Positions 16,579 through 25,311 of a stretch of DNA of 64,000 nucleotides are shown piece after piece. The notes below the pieces were generated by a model. The model did not search any database, had not been told where the DNA came from, and saw only the letters and a list, made by a program, of their open reading frames with translations. Origin of the DNA: Streptomyces caelestis (GTDB lineage Bacteria; Actinomycetota; Actinomycetes; Streptomycetales; Streptomycetaceae). The translations under genes and the position numbers were made by a program. Where the stretch lies: the NCBI RefSeq assembly GCF_001279005.1, contig NZ_LGCN01000063.1:1-64000 (forward strand), read 5' to 3'. Within the stretch, counting starts at the first letter, position 1. Each line of letters starts with the position of its first letter.

Positions 16579-18741
16579 ATGAACGCGGAGGCCGTGAATC
16601 CTGCGACCCCAGGCCCTGTGACATCTGGTCACGCCACATCCACGGGGTCGCGCAGGAAGGCCCGCCCCCGGCTCGACCTGCGCCGGCTGGGCCGTGCCGC
16701 GCTGCTGGGCCCCGCCACCCGCGACCGGCTTCCCGACGCCATCGGGCACGTGGTCGACGCCCACCGGGCCCACCATCCCGACGCCGACCTCGAACCCCTG
16801 CGCCGCGCCTACCTCCTGGCCGAGTCCTCCCACCGCGGCCAGATGCGCAAGAGCGGTGAGCCGTACATCACGCATCCGCTCGCGGTGACCCTGATCCTCG
16901 CCGAACTCGGTGCGGAGACGACGACGTTGACCGCCTCCCTGCTCCACGACACCGTCGAGGACACGGACGTGACGCTGGATCAGGTGGGTGAGCAGTTCGG
17001 CGAGGAGGTCCGCTACCTCGTCGACGGCGTCACCAAGCTGGAGAAGGTCGACTACGGCGCCGCCGCCGAGCCCGAGACCTTCCGCAAGATGCTCGTCGCC
17101 ACCGGCAACGACGTCCGCGTGATGTCGATCAAACTCGCCGACCGGCTGCACAACATGCGCACCCTCGGCGTGATGCGCCCCGAGAAACAGGAACGCATCG
17201 CCAAGGTGACACGTGACGTCCTCATCCCCCTCGCCGAACGGCTCGGCGTCCAGGCGCTCAAGACGGAGCTGGAGGACCTGGTCTTCGCGATCCTCCGCCC
17301 CGGGGAGTACGCGCACACGCGCGAGTTGGTCGTCCGCAACGCCGCCCGCGCGGACGACCCGCTCGCCGACGTCGCCGACGACGTGCGCAAGGTGCTCCGC
17401 GAGGCCGACATCGCCGCCGAGGTCCTCATCCGCCCACGCCACTTCGTCTCCGTGCACCGCGTGTCCCGCAGGCGCGGCGCGCTGCGCGGCGCCGACTTCG
17501 GCCGGCTGCTGGTGCTGGTGAACGAGGACGCCGACTGCTACGGCGTCCTGGGCGAGCTGCACACCTGCATGACGCCCGTGGTCTCGGAGTTCAAGGACTT
17601 CATCGCCGTACCGAAGTTCAACCTGTACCAGTCGCTGCACACCGCCGTGGCCGCCGCGGACGGCCAGGTCGTCGAGGTCCTCATCCGCACCCACCAGATG
17701 CACAAGGTCGCCGAGGCCGGAGTCGTCGCCCTCGGCAACCCCTACGCCGCACCGCCGGAGGAGCAGTCCGCGAGCGACGGCGAACGCGTCGACCCCACCC
17801 GGCCCGGCTGGCTCTCCCGGCTGCTGGAATGGCAGCGGGCCGCGCCCGACCCCGACACCTTCTGGTCCACCCTGCGCGAGGACCTCGCCCAGGACCGCGA
17901 GATCACCGTCTTCCGCCCCGACGGCGGCACCCTGGGCCTGCCCGAGGGGGCGACCTGCGTGGACGCCGCCTACGCGCAGTACGGCGAGGACGCCCACGCG
18001 TGCATCGGGGCCAGGGTCAACGGCCGGCTGGCGACACTGAGCACCGTCCTCGAGGACGGCGACGCCGTCCAGCTCCTGATGGACCAGGACGCGGCCTCCG
18101 AGCCCTCCCGGGAGTGGCTGGAGCACGCCCGCACCCCCGCCGCACGGATCGCCATCCAGCGATGGCTGACCGCCCACCCCGCACCGGCCGGGGCGCCCGG
18201 GACCGATCCGGAGGAGGCCGCCCGGCCGCTCGCCGACGACCCCGCCCCGTCACCGGCTCCGGACGCCCCGGTCCTCGGTCGTCCCGGCGCCGCCCAGGTC
18301 CTGGCCGACCGGGCCGGCGCGCCCGTACGGCTCGCCGGCTGCTGTACGCCCGTACCGCCCGACGAGGTGACCGGCTTCGCCGTGCGCGGGGGAGCGGTCA
18401 CCGTGCACCGGGCCGGGTGCGCCGCGGTGGCGCGCATGAAGAACGCGGGGCGCGCGGAGGTCGGCGTGCGCTGGGGGGAGGGCGCCGAGTGCCGGGTCAC
18501 GCTGGTCGCGGAGTCCTTCGTCCGTCCGCATCTGCTCGCGGACCTCACCGAGGCCATGGCCCTCGAAGGCGCCGAGATCGTCTCCGCGACCGTCGAACCC
18601 CCGGACCGGCAGCAGGTGCGGCACACCTACACCGTGCAGCTGCCGGACGCCGCCCACCTGCCCGCCCTCATGCGCGCGATGCGCAACGTGGCCGGCGTGT
18701 ACGACGTGAGCCGGGCCCAGCCGCAGACCCCGGGCGCCTGA
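16579..18741 (+). CDS. rshA: RelA/SpoT homologue (RshA-like)
   Basis: The ATG at 16579 has GGAGG 5 nt upstream, giving 720 residues. Domains in order: a (p)ppGpp hydrolase HD domain (~85-235, with SGEPYITHPLA, LLHDTVEDTD and ADRLHNMRT), a synthetase-like region with EFKDFIAVPKFNLYQSLHT (~336-355), a TGS domain (~441-500), a Cys-containing segment GCCTPVPPDEVTGF (~588) and an ACT domain at the end. The HD residues look intact. In the synthetase half the usual IxGIRV/D strand reads DFGRLLVLVN and the EYGVAAHW motif reads EAGVVALG, so synthetase activity may be weak or conditional. S. coelicolor has a second RelA/SpoT gene here, rshA, besides relA; the position matches. Confidence 0.88.
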   Translation: MNAEAVNPATPGPVTSGHATSTGSRRKARPRLDLRRLGRAALLGPATRDRLPDAIGHVVDAHRAHHPDADLEPLRRAYLLAESSHRGQMRKSGEPYITHPLAVTLILAELGAETTTLTASLLHDTVEDTDVTLDQVGEQFGEEVRYLVDGVTKLEKVDYGAAAEPETFRKMLVATGNDVRVMSIKLADRLHNMRTLGVMRPEKQERIAKVTRDVLIPLAERLGVQALKTELEDLVFAILRPGEYAHTRELVVRNAARADDPLADVADDVRKVLREADIAAEVLIRPRHFVSVHRVSRRRGALRGADFGRLLVLVNEDADCYGVLGELHTCMTPVVSEFKDFIAVPKFNLYQSLHTAVAAADGQVVEVLIRTHQMHKVAEAGVVALGNPYAAPPEEQSASDGERVDPTRPGWLSRLLEWQRAAPDPDTFWSTLREDLAQDREITVFRPDGGTLGLPEGATCVDAAYAQYGEDAHACIGARVNGRLATLSTVLEDGDAVQLLMDQDAASEPSREWLEHARTPAARIAIQRWLTAHPAPAGAPGTDPEEAARPLADDPAPSPAPDAPVLGRPGAAQVLADRAGAPVRLAGCCTPVPPDEVTGFAVRGGAVTVHRAGCAAVARMKNAGRAEVGVRWGEGAECRVTLVAESFVRPHLLADLTEAMALEGAEIVSATVEPPDRQQVRHTYTVQLPDAAHLPALMRAMRNVAGVYDVSRAQPQTPGA

Positions 18742-18841
18742 CCGAAGCGCGGAGCGTCCGAGCGGCGGTGTGATTACCCGATCGGGTGGGTCGGAAGCGC
18801 GCCGTCACCGTCGCGCCCGCGCCCGCTGATAGCCGTGGGGA

Positions 18842-20551
18842 ATGCTCACCCCCCACACTCCCGGCCCGCCCGGCCGACCGCCCCTGGACCACGGTCCCCG
18901 GCCCGAGGCGCCCGACAGCCACGTCTCCCGGGGCCGGTCCGCGCCCGGCCAGGACCCGAACGGTCAGCCGCCGCCCAGCCGCCGCCCCCAGGCCCGAGCG
19001 TCCCACCGGCAGACCGGCCGGGGTCGGGGCGCCCGCGCCCGGAGCGGTCACGCACGTCGGCGCCGGGCGGTCGCCGCGCTGCTCGCCCCCGCCGTCTCCG
19101 TCTGCCTGGTCGCCGCGCACGCCCCCGCCGTCCCGCTCGGCATCGGCGACCGGCTCTTCCCGCACCTGGGCAACCCCGGATACGACGTGCTGGCGTACGA
19201 CATCGCCCTCGACTATCCGGGCCGCAACGACCGGCCGCTCGAAGCCGTCACCACGATCGACGCCCGTCTCACCGCCGACCTGGACCGGATCAACCTCGAC
19301 TTCGCCCACGGAGAGGTCCGCTCCGTCGAGGTCGACGGCGGTCCGGCCGGTTTCGCCGCCGCCGGGGAGGACCTGGTGATCACCCCCGCGGACGGCCTGG
19401 ACAAGGGCGAGCGGACCAGGATCACCGTCCGGCACACCAGCGACCCCGTGGCCGCCGGGGACCGCGAGGGCGGCTGGGTGCGCACCGCGGACGGCCTCGT
19501 CCTGGCCAACCAGGCCGACGCGGCCCACCTGGTGTTCCCGTGCAACGACCACCCCTCGGACAAGGCGGTGTTCACCTTCCGGATCACGGCCCCGGACGGA
19601 CACACGGCCGTCGCGAACGGTCTGCCCGCCGACGTCGACCGCACGCGCGGGGCCGCCACCTGGACGTACCGGACCCGCCACCCCATGGCCACCGAACTCG
19701 CGCAGGTCTCCATCGGACGTTCCACCGTCCTGCACCGCACCGGCCCGCACGGGCTGCCCCTGCGGGACGTCGTGCCCACCGCGCACCGCGCGGAGCTCGA
19801 ACCGTGGCCGGCGAAGACCCCCGCCCAGATCTCCTGGATGGAGGAGAGGGTCGGCCGCTACCCGTTCGAGACCTACGGTCTGCTCCTCGCCGACGCGTCC
19901 ACCGGCTTCGCGCTGGAGACCCAGACCCTCTCCCTCTTCGAACGCGACCTGTTCACCGATCCCGCCCTCCCCACCTGGTACGTCGAGTCGATCATGGTGC
20001 ACGAGCTGGCCCACCAGTGGTTCGGCGACAGCGTCAGCCCCCGCACCTGGTCCGACCTGTGGCTCAACGAGGGCCACGCCACCTGGTACGAGGCGCTGTA
20101 CGCGCAGGAGCGGGGCGGCAGAACCCTCGAGGCCCGGATGAAGGCCGCCTACGAGGCGTCCGACGGCTGGCGCGCGGCCGGCGGACCACCCGCCGCGCCG
20201 AAGCCCCCGGAGCCCGGCCGGAAGATCGGCATCTTCCGGCCGAACGTCTACTCCGGCGCCGCGCTCGTGCTGTACGCCCTGCGCGAGGAGATCGGCCGCG
20301 CCGCCTTCGAGCGCCTGGAGCGCGACTGGGTCACCCGCCACCGGAACGGGACCGCCTCGACCGCCGACTTCGTCCGGCTGGCGTCCCACGTCGCCGGACG
20401 CGACCTGACCGGCTTCCTGCACGCCTGGCTGTACGGGGCCACGACCCCACCGATGCCGGGCCACCCGGAATGGACCTCCGCGGCCCGGTCCGCGACGCCC
20501 GCCCGGCGGCCGGTCCCGCCCGTGCGCCGACCGGGCGGGGGCCGGGAATAA
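18842..20551 (+). CDS. Secreted or membrane-anchored M1-family metallopeptidase
   Basis: A 569-residue protein with a long Pro/Arg-rich N terminus, one hydrophobic segment at ~73-97 (AVAALLAPAVSVCLVAAHA) that may be a signal or anchor, then a beta-sandwich N domain and a gluzincin catalytic domain. The zinc motif HELAHQWFGDS is at ~386, and the downstream glutamate is in LNEGHATWYE (~409). The exopeptidase GxMEN motif is replaced by GFALETQTLS, where the Glu remains. Family knowledge: M1 enzymes trim N-terminal residues from peptides. The C-terminal ARM domain of full-length aminopeptidase N is shortened, as in other short actinobacterial M1 proteins. Confidence 0.88.
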   Translation: MLTPHTPGPPGRPPLDHGPRPEAPDSHVSRGRSAPGQDPNGQPPPSRRPQARASHRQTGRGRGARARSGHARRRRAVAALLAPAVSVCLVAAHAPAVPLGIGDRLFPHLGNPGYDVLAYDIALDYPGRNDRPLEAVTTIDARLTADLDRINLDFAHGEVRSVEVDGGPAGFAAAGEDLVITPADGLDKGERTRITVRHTSDPVAAGDREGGWVRTADGLVLANQADAAHLVFPCNDHPSDKAVFTFRITAPDGHTAVANGLPADVDRTRGAATWTYRTRHPMATELAQVSIGRSTVLHRTGPHGLPLRDVVPTAHRAELEPWPAKTPAQISWMEERVGRYPFETYGLLLADASTGFALETQTLSLFERDLFTDPALPTWYVESIMVHELAHQWFGDSVSPRTWSDLWLNEGHATWYEALYAQERGGRTLEARMKAAYEASDGWRAAGGPPAAPKPPEPGRKIGIFRPNVYSGAALVLYALREEIGRAAFERLERDWVTRHRNGTASTADFVRLASHVAGRDLTGFLHAWLYGATTPPMPGHPEWTSAARSATPARRPVPPVRRPGGGRE

Positions 20552-20709
20552 CACGGTGACGAAGGGTCCGTACCGTGCGACCATCGTCAGGTCCGCACAG
20601 CACGGGACACGGGAATCTCCCGGGCGCCCCGGACGTTGTGGACAGTGACGGGAGGTCCCACGGACCGGCCCCGTCACCGCAGAAGGTTCACCGACGACGT
20701 AAGGACCCA

Positions 20710-22203
20710 ATGACCTCCTCTTCTTCCCCTTCCCAGGACACCAAGAGCTTCGCGCACACCTATCCCGAGGGTCTTCGGGCCGATGCCCTGATGGAAGAGG
20801 ACGTCGCCTGGAGCCTCGACATCGACGGAGAGCGGGACGGCGACCAGTTCGACCGCTCCGAGCGCGCGGCCCTGCGCCGTGTCGCCGGCCTCTCCACCGA
20901 GCTCGAGGACGTCACCGAGGTCGAGTACCGGCAGCTCCGCCTGGAGCGGGTCGTGCTCGTCGGGGTGTGGACCTCGGGAACCGCGCAGGACGCGGAGAAC
21001 TCCCTGGCCGAGCTCGCCGCCCTCGCGGAGACGGCCGGCGCCCTCGTCCTCGACGGCGTGATCCAGCGCCGCGACAAGCCCGACGCCGCCACCTACATCG
21101 GTTCCGGCAAGGCCGAGGAGCTGCGCGACATCGTGCTCGACACGGGTGCGGACACCGTCATCTGCGACGGTGAGCTCAGCCCCGGTCAGCTGATCCACCT
21201 CGAGGACGTCGTCAAGGTCAAGGTCATCGACCGTACGGCCCTGATCCTCGACATCTTCGCCCAGCACGCCAAGTCCCGAGAGGGCAAGGCGCAGGTCGCG
21301 CTCGCGCAGATGCAGTACATGCTGCCGCGACTGCGCGGCTGGGGTCAGTCGCTGTCCCGTCAGATGGGCGGCGGCAAGGGCGGCGGCCTCGCCACCCGTG
21401 GCCCCGGTGAGACCAAGATCGAGACGGACCGGCGCCGGATCCGCGAGAAGATGGCGAAGATGCGCCGGGAGATCGCGGAGATGAAGACCGGCCGCGAGAT
21501 CAAGCGCCAGGAGCGCAAGCGCCACAAGGTGCCGTCCGTGGCCATCGCGGGCTACACCAACGCCGGCAAGTCCTCGCTGCTCAACCGCCTCACGGGCGCG
21601 GGCGTCCTGGTCGAGAACGCCCTGTTCGCGACCCTCGACCCGACCGTGCGCCGGGCCGAGACCCCGAGCGGACGGCTGTACACGCTGGCCGACACGGTCG
21701 GCTTCGTCCGGCACCTGCCGCACCACCTGGTCGAGGCGTTCCGCTCCACGATGGAGGAGGTCGGCGACGCCGACCTGATCCTGCACGTGGTGGACGGCTC
21801 GCACCCGGTCCCGGAGGAGCAGCTGGCCGCCGTACGCGAGGTGATCAGGGACGTCGGCGCCACCGGCGTACCCGAGATCGTGGTGATCAACAAGGCCGAC
21901 GCGGCCGACCCGCTGACGCTCCAGCGGCTGCTGCGGGTGGAGAAGCGCTCCATCGCGGTCTCGGCCCGCACCGGCCGGGGCATCCCGGAGCTGCTCGCGC
22001 TGATCGACAGCGAGCTGCCCCGCCCGTCCGTGGAGATCGAGGCGCTCGTGCCCTACACCCACGGAAAGCTGGTCGCCCGCGCCCATGACGAGGGCGAGGT
22101 GATCTCCGAGGAGCACACCGCGGAGGGCACCCTGCTCAAGGTCCGGGTGCACGAGGAGCTGGCGGCGGAACTCACGCCGTACGTTCCGACCCCGGCCGGC
22201 TGA
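20710..22203 (+). CDS. hflX: GTPase HflX
   Basis: A ribosome-associated GTPase that splits stalled 70S ribosomes in the family's studied members. The 497-residue product starts ATG 20710 after AAGGA. The N-terminal HflX domain includes ERVVLVGVW and RRDKPDAATYIGSGKAEEL, followed by the glycine-rich QMGGGKGGGLATRGPGETK linker. The G domain has IAGYTNAGKSSL (G1, ~280), DTVGFVRHLPHHL (G3) and NKAD (G4). Length is normal for actinobacteria. A strong terminator lies 18 bp after the stop codon. Confidence 0.96.
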   Translation: MTSSSSPSQDTKSFAHTYPEGLRADALMEEDVAWSLDIDGERDGDQFDRSERAALRRVAGLSTELEDVTEVEYRQLRLERVVLVGVWTSGTAQDAENSLAELAALAETAGALVLDGVIQRRDKPDAATYIGSGKAEELRDIVLDTGADTVICDGELSPGQLIHLEDVVKVKVIDRTALILDIFAQHAKSREGKAQVALAQMQYMLPRLRGWGQSLSRQMGGGKGGGLATRGPGETKIETDRRRIREKMAKMRREIAEMKTGREIKRQERKRHKVPSVAIAGYTNAGKSSLLNRLTGAGVLVENALFATLDPTVRRAETPSGRLYTLADTVGFVRHLPHHLVEAFRSTMEEVGDADLILHVVDGSHPVPEEQLAAVREVIRDVGATGVPEIVVINKADAADPLTLQRLLRVEKRSIAVSARTGRGIPELLALIDSELPRPSVEIEALVPYTHGKLVARAHDEGEVISEEHTAEGTLLKVRVHEELAAELTPYVPTPAG

Positions 22204-22220
22204 GCCGCTCACGGCGGGGC

Positions 22221-22259
22221 GAAGGCCCGCCCCCTGCTCACGGCAGGGGGCGGGCCTTC
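22221..22259 (+). terminator. Terminator after hflX
   Basis: A perfect 17-bp stem (GAAGGCCCGCCCCCTGC / GCAGGGGGCGGGCCTTC) with a 5-nt loop, starting 17 bp past the hflX stop codon and followed by a short T-containing stretch. It also lies just beyond the minus-strand protease relic, so it may work both ways. Confidence 0.88.
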
Positions 22260-22271
22260 GTCATATGCGGA

Positions 22272-22400
22272 TCACCGACCGCCGTGGGTCTCGCTCATGT
22301 TCCGGTACAGCGCCTCGGCGTCCTCGCCGAGCCGCGGGCCCGCCGGCCAGGTGTCGTCCATCGGGCCGATGGAGGCGCTGGGGACACGCCCGAGCGGCGC
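22272..22400 (-). pseudogene. Remnant of the C terminus of a paralogous serine protease
   Basis: About 42 codons before a minus-strand stop at 22272 encode a tail that aligns with the last residues of the adjacent protease. ASIGPMDDTWPAGPRLGED in the relic corresponds to TSIGPVTSGWLAGPRLGDE in the intact protein, and both end in GGR/AGR after a Ser-Glu helix. The upstream part of the frame does not resemble the protease, and the catalytic region is missing. This looks like a tandem duplicate reduced to its last exported segment by deletion. Confidence 0.7.
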
Positions 22401-22549
22401 GGACACACGGGGGGAACGCATGGCGTGATGACCCCCGTGGAAGCGAACGAAGGTCCTGCCGCGTGTGCGTGCTCCGTACGGCCCCGTCACCGGCTACCGC
22501 CACCCCGCCCGGTCCCGCGCGCGGCGGCACGCGGGACCGGGCACGCCGG

Positions 22550-23761
22550 TCACCGACCGGCGAACTTCTCGCTGACCGCGTCGTACACGCCCTTGGCCTC
22601 GTCACCCAGTCGCGGACCGGCGAGCCAGCCCGACGTCACCGGGCCGATGGAGGTGTTGGACACCAGCGCCGGCTTCCCGTCCGAGCCCGTCGCGACCCAG
22701 CCGCCACCGGACGAACCGGCGGTCATGCTGCACCCGATGCGGTACATCGTCGGGTCCGACTCGCCGAGCGACAGCCGCCCGGGCGCGTCCTGGCAGCGGT
22801 ACAGCGCGTGGCCGTCGTACGGCGGGGCGGCCGGGTAACCGATCGCCGTGACCTCCTCCACCTCCGGCACCGCGGGAGCCCCGAAGTCCACCGGCAGCGC
22901 CGAACCGACCGTCTCCTCCAGCGACTTGCCGCCACTGCCCTTCTCCGGCGTCACATGGATGACCGCGAAGTCGTACGAGGCGCCGTCACCGCCGGTGGAA
23001 CCGCCCTGCTCGATCCACTGGTCCGAGGTCTGCGCCCAGTCCCCCCACCAGACGCCGTACGGAGCGATCTCCTCCTTCGTGGCGGTCTCCAGCTCCTTCG
23101 CCGACCTGCCCGCGTCGTTGTACGACGGCACGAAGGCGATGTTGCGGTACCAGCCGCCCTTCTTGCCCGCGTGCACACAGTGGCCCGCCGTCCACACCAT
23201 GTTGGACTTGCCCGGGTTGGCCGGGTCCTGCACCACCGTGGCCGAGCAGACCATCGTGCCCTCGGGCGAGTCGAAGAACACCTTGCCCGCCGTGGGGGCG
23301 TTGGCGTGGTACGACGGTGCGACGGCCTGTGCCCGCACCGGTTCCGGAGTCGGGTCCGTCACGCCCTGGTCACCGGAGATGTCGCTCTCGTCGACCTCCT
23401 GCTCCGGTTCCTCGGCGTCCCGCATGCGGTCCGGGTCCCACAGGTCTTCGATGATCGGGTTGACGAAGTCCTGCGCCTCACGCAGCCAGTCGTCCTTGCT
23501 CCAGTCCTTCCAGGCGCCGTCCCTCCACTTGTCGAGGTCGATCCCGTGCTCCTTGAGCCGGTCCTTGATGTCGTCCGGGATCTTGAGCTTGCCGTCGTCG
23601 GCTGCGGCGGTCGCGGAGGCCCCGGCGTTCGCGTCGGCGTCCCCCGACCCGCAGGCGGTGAGGGCGAGCGTCGAGGCGAGTGCGACCGCGGCCAGAACGG
23701 GGGAGGTCCGGCGCGCCCGCCCCCCTCGGCGAGCGGTGGACGACGGCCGTATGGATCGCAT
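22550..23761 (-). CDS. Lipoprotein trypsin-like serine protease
   Basis: The ATG at 23761 follows GGGGGAG; the product has 403 residues. A lipoprotein signal ends in the lipobox LALTAC with Cys37, so it is probably anchored to the outer face of the membrane. The chymotrypsin-fold triad is visible: His194 in WTAGHCVH, Asp264 in SYDFAVIH and Ser351 in AGSSGGGW, with two Cys pairs nearby. The region 40-150 is an acidic linker. It resembles V8/glutamyl endopeptidase-type secreted proteases of Streptomyces, and its substrate is unknown. A decayed copy of its C terminus lies immediately downstream. Confidence 0.88.
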   Translation of the reverse strand: MRSIRPSSTARRGGRARRTSPVLAAVALASTLALTACGSGDADANAGASATAAADDGKLKIPDDIKDRLKEHGIDLDKWRDGAWKDWSKDDWLREAQDFVNPIIEDLWDPDRMRDAEEPEQEVDESDISGDQGVTDPTPEPVRAQAVAPSYHANAPTAGKVFFDSPEGTMVCSATVVQDPANPGKSNMVWTAGHCVHAGKKGGWYRNIAFVPSYNDAGRSAKELETATKEEIAPYGVWWGDWAQTSDQWIEQGGSTGGDGASYDFAVIHVTPEKGSGGKSLEETVGSALPVDFGAPAVPEVEEVTAIGYPAAPPYDGHALYRCQDAPGRLSLGESDPTMYRIGCSMTAGSSGGGWVATGSDGKPALVSNTSIGPVTSGWLAGPRLGDEAKGVYDAVSEKFAGR

Positions 23762-24126
23762 GATCTGACTCCCCCTGGAATGAACGTACTTGGTGCTTCG
23801 ACCGTGCTCCCGCCCCTGAACCGAACGGAGTTCGGGGGCACTCCCACGGCCTTCGGGAACGGCACCACACACTATGCGCTCGCTGCGGGGGACGTCCGAC
23901 GGAACGGCAACGGTTCGGCTACAAGCGGTCTGACCTGGTCGACCGTCCGGCGACGCGCCGATGCGAGGCCGCCGGACCCCGAGCCGCCGGCCCAGGGGCC
24001 GAGGATCCCGGAACAACCCGTAACCCGGCGGGTGGTCCGCGGTTGGTAGCGGTGGAGGGTCCGCCGCCCGCACGCGGACGCCCCGTGCCGCGGTGCGGCG
24101 GGAACAACAGGGGAGGACGGAGGACG
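23762..24126. other. Divergent intergenic region, 365 bp
   Basis: This gap separates the lipoprotein protease (-) from the aminotransferase relic (+). I see ribosome sites at each end but no convincing promoter. No iron box of the TTAGGTTAGGCT type was found, although the plus-strand genes belong to a siderophore-type locus. Confidence 0.5.
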
Positions 24127-25262
24127 GTGGCGGAATCCACGTACGAGGGGCGGGGGACCGGCGCCCCGCCGGTCGTCCCGGTGCGGGCGCGCGGGACGAC
24201 CATCGAGGGCGCGGACGGGCGGCGCCGTCCGGGCTGCCTCTCCGGTGCGGGAACCCTCGCCCTCGGACCCGACCACCCCGTCGTGCCGGAGGCGATCCGC
24301 GGCGTCATCGACGCGGGCGCGCCGCTCCGCGTTCCCGGTCCGGCGACCCCGGTGAAGGACGCCTTCGTCACCGAACGGTCGCCCACCCCGCCGCCCGGGC
24401 TCGCCGAACGCGCCCGCGTGCGCTTTTGCGGACCGGGCCGCGACGACGCGGTGGCGACCGTCCTCCGGCTCGCACGGACGGCGACCGGACGGGCCGGCGG
24501 CGAGCACGGTGCCGGACTCGCCGACCGACGGCCGGCCGGGGTGGTCGTCGAGCCCGTGCGGGACGACGGCGGGGTGCTCCCGGCGTCGGACGCCCGGCTG
24601 CGGCGGCGCACGGCCGACCGGTCCGTCCCGCTGATCGGCGACGGGACACCCACCGGACTCGGACGGACCGGCACCTTCCGGGCCGTGGAGCACGACGGCA
24701 TCACACCGGACGCGAGGGTGCCGTCCGGGGCGGTCGGCGGCGGCCTGCCCCTGGCCGTCGTGGTCCACCGCGACGACCTCGGCCCGCCCGGCCCTCCCAC
24801 CCGCGCCGGCGACCGACTCGCCATGGCCGCGGGCACGGCGCCCCTCGCCCACATCCGCGAGAACGGCCTCGCCGGACACGCGGCCGCCCAGGGCGCCCGC
24901 ATGCTGAACCGACTCCGGACACTCGCCGACGAACTCGCCTGCGTGGGGGACGTGCCGGGGCGGGGGATGCCGACCGGGGGCGACGTGGTGGGCCCGCAGG
25001 CGCCGCCCGACGGCACGCACCGGCACCCCGCCGCACCCGAACACGCCGCCGTAGGACGGGAGCGCCTGCGACGCGGCCTGATCATCGATCTCGGCGGCCC
25101 CCGCGGGAGCGCCGTACGACTGCTCTTGCCCCTGACGATCACGGAGAGGAACAGGCGGCCGCGGTCCTGGACCGACTCGCCGACGCCCTCCACGCGGCGG
25201 CCCGCGACCACCCGCACGGGGAGCCCCGCGTCCCGGGCCGCCGTCACGCACGGACGGGCTGA
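24127..25262 (+). pseudogene. Broken class III PLP aminotransferase (diaminobutyrate aminotransferase-like)
   Basis: From GTG 24127 the frame still resembles 2,4-diaminobutyrate/2-oxoglutarate aminotransferases: CLSGAGTLALGPDHPVVPEA, ATPVKDAFVTE, VVVEPVRDDGGVLPA, GLGRTG. Three defects show decay. A central block carrying the substrate/PLP contacts between ARTATGRA and the GAGLADR segment is missing. The PLP-binding lysine motif (SKAIGG) reads SGAVGG. At about 25140 the frame shifts after LLLPLTIT (gagaggaac instead of gaggaac), and the original ending EEQAAAVLDRLADALHAAAR continues in another frame to a stop at 25262. It would have supplied the diamine for the siderophore synthetase that follows. 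Confidence 0.82.
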
Positions 25263-25311
25263 CGACACGAAGCCCCGCCCCCGCCACCGCACCCCTTTCC
25301 GAGGACCCGCC

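Noticed and set aside
22265..24049. 594-codon plus-strand frame opposite the lipoprotein protease
   Set aside because: Antisense shadow; the minus strand has a lipobox and a complete serine-protease triad.
24043..25311. Aminotransferase and siderophore synthetase as one fused 1038-residue protein
   Set aside because: The join arises from a frameshift near 25140; the true aminotransferase end is in another frame and the synthetase has its own TTG start with a ribosome site at 25312.
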